Counted from the stretch's first letter, positions 9,271-17,822 are shown. The stretch: 64,000 nt of DNA from JAFGNB01 sp050304135 (GCA_050304135.1 JBNLDC010000018.1:62001-126000); one strand, 5' to 3'. The notes: generated by a model not told the origin, from the sequence alone. A program made the numbers and translations.

Positions 9271-9726
9271 TTCCAACTAATATTCCCTGCCGAAACTTTA
9301 AGTTCACCATTTCCCTGCATGATGATAGAATCGCGAAGAATAACTCTCCGGCCCCTGGCTTAAAACCTCAATGCCATGGTCATGCAGCTTGCCAATCCGG
9401 TGGGAAACGGGACCGGAGCAATAGTGTCTTCTCACCGGCAGATTTATTTGGTAGCAACACCAATAGGATAAAACAGATTGTGACTGTAATTCATTCGGAG
9501 CATCGCACAATATCTGGAGAGCGATTAATTGCGCAACAAACTGTTTTAAGAATCACAACGCCGATCTCAGTGAGTTCTGACACCGTGTAACAACCTGATG
9601 ACTGGTGTCTGTCTGCAGCCGGAAAAAATTTCTCGGCTGCATTTTTTTCACGATATCAATTATTTTTGATCGAAAAGGTTAAAAAAAGATTATATTAAAT
9701 ATTCTGTCTCCATAAGCGAAATCGTT
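9271..9726. other. Gene-poor region downstream of thiE
   Basis: About 455 bp with no supported gene. A 68-codon minus-strand frame (9304-9510) is open but I do not recognise its product. An intrinsic terminator pointing right lies at 9615-9648, some 345 bp past thiE, so a short unannotated transcript could end there. The 60 bp before 9727 are AT-rich and may hold a promoter for the next small gene. Confidence 0.4.
9615..9648 (+). terminator. Rho-independent terminator
   Basis: Stem GCAGCCG (9615-9621) with CGGCTGC (9634-9640), a 12-nt A/T-rich loop, then A and seven T (9642-9648). Its distance from thiE suggests it ends either a long thiE 3' UTR or a small transcript starting after thiE. Confidence 0.75.
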
Positions 9727-9999
9727 TTGAATAAAGATGCCCTTACACAATTTAACCGATTAAGCACTATGGTTACCCAAAGCCCCTCACACACCAGCAG
9801 AGACCTTTCAGGTGCGATAGCACTGTTGACTGATGTTCAGCAAGCCCTTGAAGAAAATGAACTTATCGAGGAAGCAAGGATTGTTTCCAACCACCTTCAA
9901 CAACTTACATCGCCTCATTTTGAATCACAGATTGAAGAAAAGGGAATCGAACCGGTTCTTTTCGAAATGGCTCAGTCATTTTCTTCCTCAGTCGCTTGA
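9727..9999 (+). CDS. Small hypothetical protein
   Basis: An open frame of 90 codons beginning with TTG at 9727; an in-frame ATG at 9769 would give 76 residues. The product is acidic and helical (LSGAIALLTDVQQALEENELIEEARIVSNHLQQL) with no Cys or membrane segment. It is preceded by a terminator and an AT-rich stretch, so it is probably its own transcript. I do not recognise it. The amphipathic helical pattern and balanced codon use make it more likely real than not. Confidence 0.5.
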   Translation: MNKDALTQFNRLSTMVTQSPSHTSRDLSGAIALLTDVQQALEENELIEEARIVSNHLQQLTSPHFESQIEEKGIEPVLFEMAQSFSSSVA

Positions 10000-10035
10000 A
10001 ATACAGTCTCTGATGCCTGACTGAACATTACGAAG

Positions 10036-11448
10036 CTACTGCAAAGGTAGCAGGTTTGGTGTAGTGTCATATCGACGGTAAAATAGAGAGTATTCCTTCC
10101 CCGCCAGTGCATAGGTTCCTGTAATTGTTTCATCTGTATAGTTCACCTGCGCATCGATTCTTCCGGTCAGTCCTTTTCCGAAATCAATCAATGCCGTGAG
10201 TGTGGCCATTGCGGGTACATTTCCTTCTGCCAATTCATTTGCAGGTAGTACGGTAAGATCAATAGTGCTGATGTGCCCGCTCCGGTACCCAACCTGTTGC
10301 TGACAGGCGATCATCCGGTTCTTCCGGTGATCGATCGGATCGTTGCCGGTTCGACAGAGGTACCGGGTAACGACACGTGCAATACTATCCCACGGAAAAT
10401 CTTTTTCACGAAGAAGCACACAGGTATCACCACTCTGCCCGAAATACCGTGATCCGTACCGAACCTGTTCAGTGGAACCATCGATTTTCATTGTATTTCG
10501 AATCAGGGAATGAATACGATTGTCGGTACTAGTCGAAAACACCTGATCATCTCCGGCGTCAAAATCAGTTGCAATTTCCACATGGAACGCACAAAAGCTA
10601 TAGACCCCGGTCCACGACAGCAGTGGTATCATGCCACTGCCTGCTGAAGTGAAAATGCCGTCACCATCGGCATCCCGATATGCCTCGTCAACCAACACCC
10701 CGGCAATCCGTATGCTTCTGGCTATCATCTCGAGACTAGTATCGGAACTCACTTCGAATGATGGCTGGTTGAAGCTATTCCCCGAAGTCGCTCCCCAGTT
10801 GGAGGTCAGCACCACCTCACCGGTGACCGGGTTCCGTTCAACCTGATACGACAATGAAGTATCCGCCGATTTTCCGGTCATGTCGATATTTGTGGTGGTA
10901 GTGGATCGCCCCGGAGTATTCGCCTCGTAGGCGGTATCAACTCCAGGAATCAGAAAGGTGTCCAGTACCACCACGGTATCAATAACGAATACGGTATCAT
11001 AGAGACGCTGCTGCGAGATCAGTTCGCCAACAATCTGAGTATCAGCCTCCTCGAAATACTGATGAGCAGTATCGAGAGTAATGGTTTCCAAAACAAGCGT
11101 GTCATACCTGAAAGTGGTATCCACAATAATCACGGTGTCGTAAAGTACCATACTACCATCCGGCACCTCGCCTACCGTATCGGTTCCCTTCCGTTTGGCA
11201 ACATTCGCTACCAGGGGTGGATTGTACACATTATCCGGGCTGAGCTGTCGCTCTCCGTCGACCAGATAGGTAGAGGGAATCCACCGGTCGGTGGTATCGA
11301 ACAACGAAAGGGCCGATTCGAGACATGCGGTAATGTCCGGATTCCCGGTTTCAGTACCGGCAACCGGTCCGGATGTGCATGTAGCAAGTAGTAACGCTCC
11401 GGCGAAAATGGTGACAATAAGCAGACACAAGGCAATAGTTCTACGCAT
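10036..11448 (-). CDS. Lipoprotein coupled to a TIGR02147 gene
   Basis: A 470-residue lipoprotein of unknown function. The ATG at 11448 overlaps the stop of the upstream TIGR02147 gene by 8 bp, indicating translational coupling. The signal peptide ends in lipobox LATC with Cys24 as lipid site, followed by the segment GTETGNP. Residues about 95-190 contain short tandem-like units of the form YDTVxxxDT, typical of extended surface repeats. A calcium-loop-like DADGDG segment follows in the middle. The C-terminal part is beta-rich. I know no named domain. A second locus (46981-49154) has the same gene order with a lipoprotein of similar size that also contains DxDGDG segments, so the pair behaves as a module. 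Confidence 0.8.
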   Translation of the reverse strand: MRRTIALCLLIVTIFAGALLLATCTSGPVAGTETGNPDITACLESALSLFDTTDRWIPSTYLVDGERQLSPDNVYNPPLVANVAKRKGTDTVGEVPDGSMVLYDTVIIVDTTFRYDTLVLETITLDTAHQYFEEADTQIVGELISQQRLYDTVFVIDTVVVLDTFLIPGVDTAYEANTPGRSTTTTNIDMTGKSADTSLSYQVERNPVTGEVVLTSNWGATSGNSFNQPSFEVSSDTSLEMIARSIRIAGVLVDEAYRDADGDGIFTSAGSGMIPLLSWTGVYSFCAFHVEIATDFDAGDDQVFSTSTDNRIHSLIRNTMKIDGSTEQVRYGSRYFGQSGDTCVLLREKDFPWDSIARVVTRYLCRTGNDPIDHRKNRMIACQQQVGYRSGHISTIDLTVLPANELAEGNVPAMATLTALIDFGKGLTGRIDAQVNYTDETITGTYALAGKEYSLFYRRYDTTPNLLPLQ

Positions 11449-12283
11449 CGTCTCCTCCTTTCGGAAACGACTTTGACATCGGAAAGAACTGCAGGTTGAG
11501 TTGCATAACGCGCTGCGGCCGGCGGTCGGCTTCGGCGAGTTCAAGCATTTCGCTTCGGAATCGCTGCAATTTTTCCTGCATCACCTGCCACGTATCATCG
11601 GAAACCGCCACGGTAACGCTTGAGATATCCCGTTCACGGGAACCGAAGCGCTCGATCGATTCAGCGGCGAGCCGCATCATTGCTTTGTGGTAGTTCGCCA
11701 CAGCCACTGAGCGTACCTGTGCACCAGTGGTCACCGTGGTGGCCACACGACGGCAGGAACCGTCGCTATTCCGGGAGATCAGGCCAAGCCGCAGGAGCAA
11801 CGCAACCGATTTTTCCGCCTCTGCAGCAGTAATCGAAGGAACAACCGCAGCCCCGAGTTTCCGGTAATCCCCCCTGAAATCAATCGCGGTGACCAGTTCC
11901 ATGATAACAGGATTGAACCACTGTGAATAATAATCATATTGTGACGATTCAAGAAGCTGCGGGTTACATTTCACCCGATAGCGCATTATCCGGGCCAGAT
12001 ACAGGTTCTTCTCGTCGAGGGTTTTACTCTGGTTGAGGAACACCAGGTTTTCAAGATAATCACTTTCACTTTTGTTGAGTCCGAAAGCCTTCGAAACCCG
12101 GTAAACACTCGCTTTGGTTAGATTGCGCTTACCATCAACCACCAGTTTTAGAAAATTCGGTGATTTGAAACCGGCTTTCTGAGAAAACAACCGGTAGGAA
12201 TAGAATGAGTGTTCCGTCTTGCGCTGCTCAAAGAGCTGACGCAGGAAATCGCGGTAATCCATGAATTCAAATATTGTTCCCAT
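11441..12283 (-). CDS. TIGR02147 family protein (putative transcriptional regulator)
   Basis: A 280-residue cytoplasmic protein of the TIGR02147 family, an expanded paralogous family first described in Fibrobacter succinogenes. I chose the ATG at 12283 (AGGA 7-9 nt upstream) because the product then begins MGTIFEFMDYRDFLRQ, matching the start of its paralogue at 48327-49154. Residues about 8-75 (DYRDFLRQLFEQRK, FSQKAGFKSPNFLKLVVDGKRNLT, VYRVSKAFGLNKSE) look like a phage-repressor-type helix-turn-helix. The rest is the family-typical domain (FRGDYRKLGAAVVPSITAAEAEKSVALLLRLGLI). Its stop overlaps the downstream lipoprotein start by 8 bp. A terminator-like hairpin separates it from the upstream VIT gene. 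DNA binding is inferred from the HTH-like region. Confidence 0.88.
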   Translation of the reverse strand: MGTIFEFMDYRDFLRQLFEQRKTEHSFYSYRLFSQKAGFKSPNFLKLVVDGKRNLTKASVYRVSKAFGLNKSESDYLENLVFLNQSKTLDEKNLYLARIMRYRVKCNPQLLESSQYDYYSQWFNPVIMELVTAIDFRGDYRKLGAAVVPSITAAEAEKSVALLLRLGLISRNSDGSCRRVATTVTTGAQVRSVAVANYHKAMMRLAAESIERFGSRERDISSVTVAVSDDTWQVMQEKLQRFRSEMLELAEADRRPQRVMQLNLQFFPMSKSFPKGGDDA

Positions 12284-12296
12284 ACCATATTCCTGT

Positions 12297-12331
12297 AAAA
12301 ACGGGAGCTTCACGGGTTGCCGCGAAGCTCC
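12297..12331 (-). terminator. Terminator or attenuator hairpin before the TIGR02147 gene
   Basis: On the minus strand, GGAGCTTC (12331-12324) pairs with GAAGCTCC (12311-12304), followed by CG and five T (12301-12297). It lies 25 bp after the stop of the VIT/vWA-like gene and ends just ahead of the ribosome-binding site of the TIGR02147 gene. It could therefore end the upstream transcript or attenuate readthrough into the module. Confidence 0.65.
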
Positions 12332-12355
12332 TTTCCACACCCTGCAATTCCACTG

Positions 12356-14896
12356 CTACCTGTCGGTAAGGGTGATGCGGAGTATTCTCTTATGTGAACC
12401 GGTGGTAACATTGACCATATACATGCCACAGCTCATGCCACCGGTAGCCTGCCGCATATTCCAGGTGTATATCCCGGCCTTGAACGCATATGATTTGATA
12501 CTGCTTTCCGCAACCATTCGTCCCTTGAGATTAAACACCCGCACTAAAACCGGTTCTCCCGGTTGATCGGTGGGAAGAGTGATCCGTAGCAGCGCCCCCT
12601 GAGCACTCACCGAAAATTTCCTGGTCAATCCGGCTCTGCCACCGGTGATAACCGCACTTTTATTACTCAGAATATCCTCAAGTGAGATGCCGTCAAGATC
12701 CACACCGCTACCGGTTGTTGCTGTTGTGGTGGGTGCCTCGCCTTCTGTCGCGAAATTTGAAGAGGCATCGGAAAGAACTGCACCCTCTGCACTGCCGTTC
12801 CTGGCGACGTTTGATTGCTCCTCCTGCTGCCAGCTGGAATCCACCCAGAGTTCCATCCCGGGTTCCAGTGCCAGAAGACTTGTCTGCCGGGTAACAATGT
12901 GATACTCCCTTCCGATCTTTTCAATTGCCGCCGCATTGCCGATGTAATCATCGAATGCCAACTGCTCGGCCCTGCGGAATGCCCATTGCGGATCCTCGTA
13001 CGGACGGTACGAAGATATTTCAGGCGGATAGAATCCCACGGCGGTCATTTCAGTTGAAAACCACAATCCGCCTGTTTTTCCCCGCACTGCAACGGTTACC
13101 GGTTTGTCCGTCTTGTCAAAATCTATTTTCCCGGCCACGCGCACAAACCCGCTGTTCATATCCGTTGTGTTGGGCAGCCTCATTTTTACAAGTGCAGTCT
13201 CACTTCTTTCCACGGCATCAACGGCAATACCGCCGGTATAGTAGTAGTACACACCATTATAGTAGCCGTCAACAGTATAGGACATATCGGTCATTTCTTC
13301 GGCGGTAACGGTAAGATCACGCATTCCACTGCGGTTGAGGCTGCCGAAAAGCGGAGGAAGATCCGGTACGGCAACTCTTTTACCATCCTTGACCTCGTAA
13401 TGGTAGGCGATTGCATAACGGTTGAGAATACCGGAAAGACGGAATCCTCCTGACTCAAGTGCAACCCGGTAGAGCTGATAGTTGTCTTCGATGGTAAACA
13501 GTGTCAGACCGGATTCTTTTGCCATTTCCAGAATATGTTTCATCAGAGAATCATAGGCGGTCCCGGCATCAGAAATCTGATATTTTGTGTCAATACGTAC
13601 CTGATAATCGGGAGGCTGAAAAAGGTCGGAAATTAGAACGGCGAGACCATCGGGGGCCTGGTTTGCTGCCTCCTGCAGGAGATCTTCAGTTGATGATTTC
13701 GCTGAAGCTTCCGCAGCCACCACCGCCAGGAACGCTTTTTCCAGATTCTCGTCGGAAGCCTCCACCGGAGCATCGAACACCATCTGCACCGGGGAGCCTC
13801 CGAACAGAACATTGAATTTCTGACCCGGTTTCAGATACTGCTGCAGCGCCAGAACCGCAAATTTCCTCGCCCGGTTAATTATGTTGACCGCTTCGTATCG
13901 TGCGTTCGGAGTGTAGGTACGCCCGAGCGCCTCGGCGCGCTTACGATAATACTCATTCCAGTCCCATTCATCATTTCGCAGATCAATGATGATAATCCTT
14001 GTATCGGGAGGATTTTCAAATCGCATGGTTGCATCCGAAAGCTCAAAGGAGAGCCCTGCAGTTGCATTGTCGCTAATCCGTCCGGTCCAGAGCAATTCAT
14101 CTGCTTCCGACGGATCATCTGCGGAGATAGTTCCGGCATCAAGCTTGACAACAGATTCTGCTGAAATGGTCAGCGGTTTACCGGGAGCGGCCTCACCTTT
14201 CCCTACCCCGGGCAGTTCAACCTGATAGGTAGTCCGGTCATCTGCGGTAAACGTCGCGGTAACCTGACCGATTGCCTTTACCTTCGGCATAACGGAATAA
14301 TAAATAGTGCGAGCATAGAGGCTGTCGTACATAATCGGGATACTGGCCGTCATGAGGGGTGAACCAGCTGCCGCAGAATCATCATCGAATGTATGTCGGA
14401 ATTCTATCATGACTTTTCGGGATACGAGTGACGATGTAGGGAAAATACGAAGATTATAGTACCCTCTCCCCCACGTCTGTAGTAAGGCCGGATCGCGTCT
14501 GGCCCCTACGATCTGTGTATATTGCTGCGACGCAAGTGCCCGGTCCTGAATATAAGCGGGAACAGCCTTACCGTCCACCCAGAGCCACATGCTGTCGGCA
14601 ACGAAATCCGACGGCAGCTGAAAGTTCATTACCATCTCTATGCTGTCCATTATCCCGCCGACCACCCGCGTTGCCTTGGTTTCATCGAGTGCACTCGGCG
14701 TCATAACCAGCGTATACCTGCTGATGGCAACACCCGAACTCATCCTGGTGTCGATCAGCAGTGAATCAATCGAAGTCTGCACCGTATAGCCGTCCTGCAC
14801 GCCCCGTGAATTAACGTTATGAAGCAGCATCTGGCTAAAGGCACCGGATACAAACAGAACCAGTGCAAAACTACCGGAAATAAAAATACGATTCAT
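12356..14896 (-). CDS. Secreted VIT/von Willebrand-like protein with sorting-like tail
   Basis: An 846-residue exported protein. A signal peptide (MNRIFISGSFALVLFVSGAFS) is preceded by AGGAGG at normal spacing. Residues about 50-180 resemble a vault/inter-alpha-trypsin (VIT) domain: it reads MNFQLPSDFVADSMWLWVDGK, then DRALASQQYTQIVGARRDPALLQ, then NLRIFPTSSLVSRKVMIEF. Residues about 290-480 follow the order of a vWA-type domain (RIIIIDLRNDEWDW, GLAVLISDLFQPPDY), although a canonical MIDAS DxSxS is not evident. From about 770 the C terminus forms a beta module (VRVFNLKGRMV, GIYTWNMRQ, GMYMVNV) like a T9SS type A tail. It lies upstream of the TIGR02147-lipoprotein pair, 72 bp away. The role is unknown; adhesion or envelope assembly is plausible. 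Confidence 0.75.
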   Translation of the reverse strand: MNRIFISGSFALVLFVSGAFSQMLLHNVNSRGVQDGYTVQTSIDSLLIDTRMSSGVAISRYTLVMTPSALDETKATRVVGGIMDSIEMVMNFQLPSDFVADSMWLWVDGKAVPAYIQDRALASQQYTQIVGARRDPALLQTWGRGYYNLRIFPTSSLVSRKVMIEFRHTFDDDSAAAGSPLMTASIPIMYDSLYARTIYYSVMPKVKAIGQVTATFTADDRTTYQVELPGVGKGEAAPGKPLTISAESVVKLDAGTISADDPSEADELLWTGRISDNATAGLSFELSDATMRFENPPDTRIIIIDLRNDEWDWNEYYRKRAEALGRTYTPNARYEAVNIINRARKFAVLALQQYLKPGQKFNVLFGGSPVQMVFDAPVEASDENLEKAFLAVVAAEASAKSSTEDLLQEAANQAPDGLAVLISDLFQPPDYQVRIDTKYQISDAGTAYDSLMKHILEMAKESGLTLFTIEDNYQLYRVALESGGFRLSGILNRYAIAYHYEVKDGKRVAVPDLPPLFGSLNRSGMRDLTVTAEEMTDMSYTVDGYYNGVYYYYTGGIAVDAVERSETALVKMRLPNTTDMNSGFVRVAGKIDFDKTDKPVTVAVRGKTGGLWFSTEMTAVGFYPPEISSYRPYEDPQWAFRRAEQLAFDDYIGNAAAIEKIGREYHIVTRQTSLLALEPGMELWVDSSWQQEEQSNVARNGSAEGAVLSDASSNFATEGEAPTTTATTGSGVDLDGISLEDILSNKSAVITGGRAGLTRKFSVSAQGALLRITLPTDQPGEPVLVRVFNLKGRMVAESSIKSYAFKAGIYTWNMRQATGGMSCGMYMVNVTTGSHKRILRITLTDR

Positions 14897-15256
14897 GGAT
14901 ACCTCCTGATGGGGTGGTCACTTTCATGCATCGTTTTCAATGCTTAAATAATATAGCATCATCAACATTTTGCGTCAACGGATTATACCTTTTATCGTAT
15001 TCTGTTGTTTTCACATACTATTTATAAAAATTGTTAAGTTATTGATTTTATTCATTTATTTGACAACTAATTTATTCCAAATACCTATTTACAACATCCT
15101 ACCACTGCTTATTCTCTCGTTCGCCTCATCCCCGATTTCTCTCTCCCCCCGTGCAGCGGAAAAGTGTAGACGTACTAATTCCATTTCGGTACGATAAACA
15201 TTTTTACCGATATCCGTCTATTTCCATCGCCTCACCCCATCACCCCGTCCTTCGGA

Positions 15257-15300
15257 CACCCCTCTTCCCCTCTCCATGCATGGAGAGGGGAAGAGGGGTG
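15257..15300. repeat. Perfect 44-bp palindrome (CCCCTCTCC-type)
   Basis: Twenty-two-base arms with no spacer, centred on ATGCAT; the arms are pyrimidine-rich (CCCCTCTTCCCCTCTCC) and purine-rich. An 11-base segment just outside, CGCCTCACCCC near 15229-15239, is also complementary to GGGGTGAGGCG at the right end, giving an alternative fold. Palindromes of this look are widespread REP-like elements in many bacteria. Confidence 0.85.
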
Positions 15301-15443
15301 AGGCGACAGGAAGGAATGATGATACTACGTTATTCTACCGAAGTAGAACTAAAGATGAGGCGGTATTAGGTTAATGGTAACGTGGCGCAGGCGCTCGACG
15401 TTCCCGCCCGGGCGTACCTCCGCAGGATGTCACCTGAATAGCA

Positions 15444-15613
15444 TTTGTCCGTAAACGCTCTCTACGCACATTGAGCGGAGTCGAAATGTATCAATTTCAT
15501 CAGCTCACGGACGCACACTTCGACGGGACTCAGTGCATCGCTTCGACTCCGCTCAGTATCAAGAAATGGTAGTTTCCGGACAGGCACTAAATAAATTCTG
15601 AACAGAAACTAAG
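15444..15613. repeat. MITE-like dispersed repeat, copy 1
   Basis: It shares its order of segments with 45871-46013: TTTGTCCG, ACATTGAGCGGAGTCGAA, ATGAATCAATTTCATCAG-like text, ACACTTCGAC, and a 19-bp identical block AGAAATGGTAGTTTCCGGA followed by GGCACTAA. The segments TTGAGCGGAGTCGAA and TTCGACTCCGCTCAG are inverted with respect to each other. The tail (TTCTGAACAGAAACTAA, 15597-15613) is the reverse complement of the left end of the element at 26042-26213. Confidence 0.75.
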
Positions 15614-15859
15614 TGAATTCAGCGGTTACACTGCCGGCGGACACTGTTCACAGACCGAACCGGGAATAGCGCGGGAGTCATAGTAATAATCAATTGCAAT
15701 AATATTGTATTTCTGCACCCCATTTAACAGTTTTCGTACAGTCGTCTCACGGGATTCCGGCAAATCGCAAACTTTGTGATTCCGGGCATTGTAACGTCCT
15801 GAAAAAATCTGATGAGACCTACGGCAACACTATAATTGTTTATCAGGTATCCGAACCGC

Positions 15860-16828
15860 ATGTCCAACCCCCTGCTCTGTTGTAATGATCTACATGTTGG
15901 ATTTAAACTCGAAGACCGGTTTGCAGAAGCGGTTCGCGGGGTAACCTTTTCAATCAACGAGAAAGAGACCCTCGGTATTGTCGGTGAATCCGGTTGCGGT
16001 AAATCAATGACCGCTCTCGCTCTCATGCGCCTCGTTCCGGAACCTCCGGGAAAAATATGTGGGGGCAAAATCACCTTCAGGCAATCCGACATTCTCTCCC
16101 TGACCCCGAACCAGATACGGGCAATCAGGGGCAGAGACATCTCCATGATTTTTCAGGATCCGATGACTTCGCTCAATCCGGTTTATACCTGCAGGTATCA
16201 GATCCGAGAGGTACTCCTGCATCATGCGATCGTGGCGACATCCGAAACCGATAAGCGTATTGAATCCATTCTTTCCGAGGTCGGCATTCCCGATCCGAAA
16301 CGCACCGCCGACAGCTATCCGCACCAGCTCAGCGGCGGCATGCGGCAGCGGGTAATGATCGCAATGGCACTTGTATGCAACCCGGCGTTTCTAATTGCCG
16401 ATGAACCGACAACTGCTCTTGATGTGACCGTGCAGGCAAAGATCCTCGACCTTCTTCTGGAATTACAGCAGAAAAAGGGGATGAGCATGCTGCTGATCAC
16501 CCATAATCTGGGTATTGTCGGCGATATTGCACACCGTGTCATGGTGATGTATGCCGGAGTGGTAATGGAATATGCACCAACTGCGCCACTGTTTGCCACA
16601 CCACTGCACCCCTACACCGTCAACCTGCTCGAGACCCTGCCGGGAGTCGACCGCCGCAAAGAACGACTGACAATCATCCCCGGTGAAGTTCCCACCCTGA
16701 GCAATATCCCGCAGGGATGTCCATTCCATCCGCGCTGCAGCCGCACGATGCCGAAATGCAGCACCGAAATTCCTCCACTGATTGATCGCGGCGACGATCA
16801 CCACGTCCGGTGTTTTCTCTATGAATGA
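15860..16828 (+). CDS. Peptide ABC transporter ATP-binding protein (OppD/DppD type)
   Basis: Cytoplasmic ATPase of an oligo- or dipeptide importer. The ATG at 15860 gives 322 residues beginning MSNPLLCCNDLHVGF; the frame reaches a TTG at 15836. Nucleotide-binding motifs in order: Walker A GESGCGKS, Q-loop FQDPMTSLNP, signature LSGGMRQR, Walker B FLIADEPTTALD, and H-loop LLITHNLG. The C-terminal region GCPFHPRCSRTMPKCS carries the cysteines typical of the OppD/OppF subfamily, which can hold an iron-sulfur cluster. The next gene, an OppF-type ATPase, overlaps by 8 bp. No permease or binding-protein gene is adjacent, so those components are encoded elsewhere. Confidence 0.93.
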   Translation: MSNPLLCCNDLHVGFKLEDRFAEAVRGVTFSINEKETLGIVGESGCGKSMTALALMRLVPEPPGKICGGKITFRQSDILSLTPNQIRAIRGRDISMIFQDPMTSLNPVYTCRYQIREVLLHHAIVATSETDKRIESILSEVGIPDPKRTADSYPHQLSGGMRQRVMIAMALVCNPAFLIADEPTTALDVTVQAKILDLLLELQQKKGMSMLLITHNLGIVGDIAHRVMVMYAGVVMEYAPTAPLFATPLHPYTVNLLETLPGVDRRKERLTIIPGEVPTLSNIPQGCPFHPRCSRTMPKCSTEIPPLIDRGDDHHVRCFLYE

Positions 16829-17822
16829 TGCGCAATCTACCGATACTATTGTCAAAGTAAACAACCTTCAGGTGCATTTTCCAGTCCGTCAGGGAGTGTT
16901 CGGTCATGTTACCGATTACGTCAAGGCAGTTGACGGCATCAGTTTTACCATTCCCCGTGGAACCATCTTTGCTCTTGTCGGGGAATCAGGGTGCGGGAAA
17001 ACCACCACCGCGCAGGCGATTGCCGGGCTGCAGGGGATAACCGGCGGTACAGTGGAACTTACCTTCAGAGAATCCGGGAAGTTCAGCTGGTCTACCTCGG
17101 ACACCGCGGCCCGCAAAGCGGTCCGCCAGCGCATGCAGATGATTTTTCAGGATCCCTACAGTTCACTCAACCCGCGGATGACGGTGTATGCACTGCTCGA
17201 GGAACCATTTATCATTCACCGGATCGGCTGCCGTGCCGACCGCAGTGACCGTATCGATACACTGATCGAACAGGTGGGGCTTTCAAAGGAGTATCTGGGC
17301 AGATACCCGCATGAATTTTCCGGTGGACAACGACAGCGTATCGGAATTGCGCGGGCACTGGCCACCGACCCTGAACTGATCATTGCCGACGAGCCGGTCA
17401 GTGCTCTCGATGTATCGATACAGGCGCAGATCATCAACCTGCTGCAGGATCTGCGTTCTTCACGCAACCAGACACAGCTGTTCATCTCGCATGATCTTGC
17501 GGTGGTTCGTCACCTTGCCGACCGGATAGCTGTTATGTACCTTGGCAAAATCGTTGAGTGCGGTAATGAAAACGATCTCTTCACCACCCCGCAGCACCCC
17601 TACACCATGCTGTTGCTCGAAAGTGTGCCGATTCCCGGTATAGGGCGCAAGAAAAGGGGCACCGCCGACTCCGAGGATCTCCTGCGAAATGCGTCTGTTT
17701 CCGGCTGTTCCTTCTACCCCCGTTGCCCCCGGCGACGTGAAACGTGTTCGACGAACGTGCCGGAATTATCAGAAGTAAAACCCGGCCACGCCATGGCATG
17801 CTTCAACCCGATCGGGTCCTGA
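16821..17822 (+). CDS. Peptide ABC transporter ATP-binding protein (OppF/DppF type)
   Basis: Second ATPase of the importer. The ATG at 16821 (product MNDAQSTDTIVKVNNLQVHF) overlaps the stop of the OppD-type gene by 8 bp, a sign of coupled translation and equal stoichiometry; the product has 333 residues. Motifs: Walker A GESGCGKT, FQDPYSSLNPRM, signature FSGGQRQR, Walker B LIIADEPVSALD, and LFISHDLAVV. The Cys-rich tail CSFYPRCPRRRETC is typical of OppF. The order OppD-OppF without membrane components is common in fragmented opp operons. Substrate (peptide, nickel or glycan) cannot be told from the ATPases. Confidence 0.93.
   Translation: MNDAQSTDTIVKVNNLQVHFPVRQGVFGHVTDYVKAVDGISFTIPRGTIFALVGESGCGKTTTAQAIAGLQGITGGTVELTFRESGKFSWSTSDTAARKAVRQRMQMIFQDPYSSLNPRMTVYALLEEPFIIHRIGCRADRSDRIDTLIEQVGLSKEYLGRYPHEFSGGQRQRIGIARALATDPELIIADEPVSALDVSIQAQIINLLQDLRSSRNQTQLFISHDLAVVRHLADRIAVMYLGKIVECGNENDLFTTPQHPYTMLLLESVPIPGIGRKKRGTADSEDLLRNASVSGCSFYPRCPRRRETCSTNVPELSEVKPGHAMACFNPIGS

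Larger units (their letters stand above)
14897..15859. other. Repeat-rich region without genes
   Basis: About 960 bp between divergent genes. The first 250 bp are very AT-rich and probably contain the promoter of the VIT gene. The rest holds a 44-bp perfect palindrome (15257-15300), a MITE-like repeat (15444-15613) and unremarkable sequence. Short frames here are low complexity or repeat-derived. No RNA gene was recognised. Confidence 0.6.

Noticed and set aside
9304..9510. 68-codon minus-strand frame after thiE
   Set aside because: No ribosome-binding site, no recognised motif, and a composition rich in His, Ser and Tyr that is typical of chance frames here.
9271..9640. RNase P RNA, tmRNA, SRP RNA or 6S RNA
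   Set aside because: None of the conserved sequence blocks I know for these RNAs is present.
14970..15197. 75-codon hydrophobic plus-strand frame
   Set aside because: It lies in a very AT-rich stretch where Phe, Ile and Leu codons arise by chance, and runs into repeat-bordering sequence.
15836..15859. TTG start for the OppD-type gene
   Set aside because: The ATG at 15860 gives the normal N terminus and length; the extra eight residues are not family-like.
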